A DNA stretch of 64,000 nt from Streptomyces musisoli (lineage in GTDB: Bacteria > Actinomycetota > Actinomycetes > Streptomycetales > Streptomycetaceae). Where the stretch lies: contig NZ_JAERRH010000001.1 in NCBI RefSeq assembly GCF_016741855.1, positions 62,001 through 126,000 on the forward strand, read 5' to 3'. The notes beneath the pieces are model-generated. The model saw only the letters and a program-made list of their open reading frames with translations, made no database searches and was not told where the DNA came from. The translations under genes were made by a program, and so were the position numbers. Positions 61,865-64,000 of this stretch are shown here, piece by piece (the stretch's first letter is position 1; each line of letters starts with the position of its first letter).

Positions 61865-61985
61865 CCGCCACGTCATGGCTCGCCCCGGCCCGCACGTCAT
61901 CGCCCGCCACCGCCCAGACGTCATCGCTCACCACCGCCCGCACGTCACCGCTCGGCACTCCCCGCACGTCATCGCTCGTCATGCC
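61865..61985 (-). repeat. 24-bp tandem repeat starting at the GlpD-like stop codon
   Basis: Four to five units of 24 bp, each beginning GAGCGATGACGTGCGGG or a close variant, run leftward. In the first unit TGA is the stop codon (61969-61971) of the dehydrogenase. Because 24 is a multiple of three, the array reads as DDVRAV repeats and can be mistaken for the start of the next gene. Confidence 0.75.
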
Positions 61986-63405
61986 GCGCCCCGGCCGCCG
62001 ACCGTCCCGTCCCCCGCTCGAACAGCTCCCGCACCGCCGCCCCGCAGTAGAACCCCTGGCAGCGGCCCGCCCGTGCCCGGGTGCGGCGGCGCAGGCCCTC
62101 CAGGGTGCGGGGTGGGATCGTCGCGGCCAGGGCGTCGCGGATCTCGCCGCGGGAGACGCGTTCGCAGTGGCAGACCAGGGTGCCGTACTCGGGGTCGGCG
62201 GCGACGCGTTCGGGTTCCTGGCAGGGGCGCGGGGAGGCCCGGCCCAGGTCCGGCATGGTGACCGGCTCCGGGGCGCGTGCGGGGCCGAGGTCGAGTCCGG
62301 TGGCGGCCAGCAGGCCGGTGACGTGGGCGGCGATGGCCAGGGACGCGGTCAGGCCGGTGGAGCGGATGCCGCCGACGGTGACGTACGCCTGTCCGGGGTG
62401 CGCGGCGATCCGGTAGTCCTCGTCCCCGGTGGCCGCGCGCAGCCCTGCGTAGACGGCGGTGACCTCCTCGTCGAGCAGGGCGGGCAGGATACGGCGGCCC
62501 TTCTCCCGGAGCAGGGCGAGGCCGTCGGCGGTGGACTCGGTGGCCCCCTTGTCGGGCAGGTCCTCGGCGGTGGGACCGAGCAGGACGTTGCCGTGGACCG
62601 TGGGGGCGACGAGGACGCCCTTGCCGAGGGCCGTCGGGACGGGCAGCAGGATGTGCCGGACCAACGGGCGGGCGAACGTGTCGTAGACGAGGAGCTGGCC
62701 CCGGCGCGGGGTGACGGTGAAGTCCTCGTGACCGAGGCGGCGGTCGAGGGTGTCGGCGTGCAGGCCGGCCGCGTTGACCAGGTACCGGGTGCGCAGGGTG
62801 CCGCGGCTGGTGGTCAGGCGGTGGCCGTCGGGCGTCCGCTCCACCTCCCGTACGTCCGTGCCGAGGTGCAGGTCGGTCCCGGCCCGCACCGCCTGGGTGG
62901 CGTACGCCAGGGTCGTCGTCCAGGGACAGATGATGCTCTCGCCGGGGACGTGCAGGGCGCCCAGCGCGCCGGGGCCGAGGTGGGGTTCCCGGGCGTACAG
63001 CTCCCCGGGGCCCAGCAGGCGCGTGTCGGTGCGGGAGTTGCGCCCGGCCTTCTCGGCCAGCCGGGGCAGGGCGGCGAGCTGCTCCTCGTCCCAGGCGACG
63101 AGCAGGGCGCCGGTCCGCTCGACGGGGATGCCGGACTCGGCCGCGTAGGCACCGAGCAGCCGGTGCCCCTCACGGACCAGCCGGGCCTCAAGGGTGCCGG
63201 GCGCCGCGTCGAAACCGGTGTGCAGGATGGCGGTGTTGGCCTTGGAGGTGCCCTGGCCGACGTCGTCCTGGGCCTCCACCAGGGCGACGCGGAGCCGGGG
63301 GTGGTGGGCGAGTGCGCGGGCGATGGCGCAGCCGACGACCCCCGCGCCGACGATCGCGACGTCGTACGGCGTCGACGGCAGCGGGCCGTCCGCGGTGACC
63401 GTCAC
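61969..63405 (-). CDS. GlpD-like glycerol-3-phosphate dehydrogenase with C-terminal BFD [2Fe-2S] domain
   Basis: This 478-residue enzyme should oxidise glycerol 3-phosphate to dihydroxyacetone phosphate. DVAIVGAGVVGCAIARAL (about 14-31) binds FAD, and the DAO-fold continues to VGGIRSTGLTASLAIA. The tail (about 395-455) is a BFD-type [2Fe-2S] domain with CHCE and CQGFYC, as in anaerobic GlpA-type or hydroxyglutarate-type oxidases. GTG 63405 overlaps the kinase stop as GTGA. The neighbours (kinase, FAD oxidoreductase) support glycerol catabolism. Confidence 0.9.
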   Translation of the reverse strand: MTVTADGPLPSTPYDVAIVGAGVVGCAIARALAHHPRLRVALVEAQDDVGQGTSKANTAILHTGFDAAPGTLEARLVREGHRLLGAYAAESGIPVERTGALLVAWDEEQLAALPRLAEKAGRNSRTDTRLLGPGELYAREPHLGPGALGALHVPGESIICPWTTTLAYATQAVRAGTDLHLGTDVREVERTPDGHRLTTSRGTLRTRYLVNAAGLHADTLDRRLGHEDFTVTPRRGQLLVYDTFARPLVRHILLPVPTALGKGVLVAPTVHGNVLLGPTAEDLPDKGATESTADGLALLREKGRRILPALLDEEVTAVYAGLRAATGDEDYRIAAHPGQAYVTVGGIRSTGLTASLAIAAHVTGLLAATGLDLGPARAPEPVTMPDLGRASPRPCQEPERVAADPEYGTLVCHCERVSRGEIRDALAATIPPRTLEGLRRRTRARAGRCQGFYCGAAVRELFERGTGRSAAGARHDER

Positions 63406-64000
63406 GGGCCGAGCAGGGCCGCTACGGCGGTACGGAAGCCGGCCCGGCGTTCGGCGGCCGGCCCCGCCGGGATGCGGGGCTCGTACACCGCGGCGGGCTT
63501 CCAGACGGGCAGGGCGTCCTCGACGCCGAGCGCGGGGTCGGCGCCGAGGCGGGCGAGGGCGGCGGCGCCGAGCGCGGTGGCGTCGGGCAGCGCGGACACC
63601 TCGACGGGGCGTTGCAGCAGGTCCGCCTGGGTCTGCATGAGCAGCGCCGAGCGGGTGAGTCCGCCGTCGACGCGGAGCGTGTCCAGGGGCGCGCCCAGGT
63701 CGCCGGCGGCGGCCTCGGCGAGTTCGGCGACCTGGGCTGCGATGCCCTCGCACAGGGCCCGCACCAGGTGCCCGGGCGTGGTGTCGAGACCGAGTCCGGT
63801 GAGGGAGCCGCGCAGGTCGCCGCGCCACCAGGGGGCGGCGAGTCCGGCGAGGGCCGGGACGAAGGTGACGCCGCCGCTGTCCGGGACGGCGCCGCCGACC
63901 GGGTCGAGGTCGGCGGCGGAGGAGATGACGCCGAGGTCGGTGAGCCAGCGGACGGCGGAGGCGGCGGTGTAGACCTGGCCGTCCAGGCAGTAGCTGGTGT
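63402..64000 (-). CDS. glpK: Glycerol kinase-like FGGY kinase, 5' end outside the window
   Basis: Only the C-terminal about 198 residues are present; the reading frame is open to the right edge. It reads SYCLDGQVYTAASAVRWL, then FVPALAGLAAPWW, GLGLDTTPGHLVRALCEGIA and RVDGGLTRSALLMQTQADLL, all typical of the second FGGY domain of glycerol kinases. It is first in the operon with the GlpD-like gene (GTGA overlap). Confidence 0.9.
   Translation of the reverse strand, partial: TSYCLDGQVYTAASAVRWLTDLGVISSAADLDPVGGAVPDSGGVTFVPALAGLAAPWWRGDLRGSLTGLGLDTTPGHLVRALCEGIAAQVAELAEAAAGDLGAPLDTLRVDGGLTRSALLMQTQADLLQRPVEVSALPDATALGAAALARLGADPALGVEDALPVWKPAAVYEPRIPAGPAAERRAGFRTAVAALLGP

Overview
High GC content, dense overlapping genes with ATGA/GTGA junctions, GTG starts and a modular type I PKS/NRPS locus point to an actinomycete, most likely a Streptomyces or close relative. 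No rRNA, tRNA, transposase or CRISPR array was seen.

Positions 1 to about 38,300 hold a hybrid biosynthetic gene cluster. A starter-unit cassette (32,846-37,129, minus strand: flavin halogenase, stand-alone carrier protein, proline-type adenylation enzyme, acyl-CoA dehydrogenase-like prolyl oxidase) should turn L-proline into a probably chlorinated pyrrole-2-carboxyl thioester. A 5,028-residue PKS (16,947-32,033) then carries KS-AT-ACP / KS-AT(dead)-AT-KR(dead)-ACP / KS-AT-DH-ER-KR-ACP, followed by a 2,194-residue PKS (10,355-16,939; KS-AT-DH-ER-KR-ACP). On the opposite strand at the left edge are a 1,216-residue PKS whose AT and DH are both vestigial (137-3,787) and a Cy-A-PCP NRPS with a cysteine-type code (3,809-7,192). 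Docking ends support the order big PKS, 2,194-aa PKS, 1,216-aa PKS, NRPS. The inferred product is an acylpyrrole with two retained ketones, a reduced polymethylated chain and a terminal thiazoline. No release domain is visible. A PPTase (32,117), a type II thioesterase (37,476) and a DrrAB-like exporter with a divergent TetR regulator (7,519-10,047) complete the cluster. Four 11-bp-period heptamer repeats (TARGGGT-N4-TARGGGT) lie upstream of cluster genes and look like SARP operators, although no SARP gene is in the window.

From about 38.5 kb rightward the content looks like host chromosome or is only loosely linked to the cluster: a fused double acyl-CoA dehydrogenase, a GMC oxidoreductase, a START-like protein and an orphan LytTR response regulator. 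Next comes a sugar ABC importer with an acetyltransferase and a NamZ-type exo-N-acetylmuramidase (probable peptidoglycan-sugar salvage), then a three-subunit molybdenum hydroxylase coupled to a GH65 phosphorylase. The right edge has an ABC exporter, a YbhN-type membrane protein, a crotonase and a glycerol-catabolism operon (partial kinase, GlpD-like dehydrogenase with a BFD iron-sulfur domain, FAD oxidoreductase). In this right-hand part, GC-rich tandem repeats repeatedly begin at or next to the stop codon of a gene and run downstream. This pattern is absent from the cluster proper.
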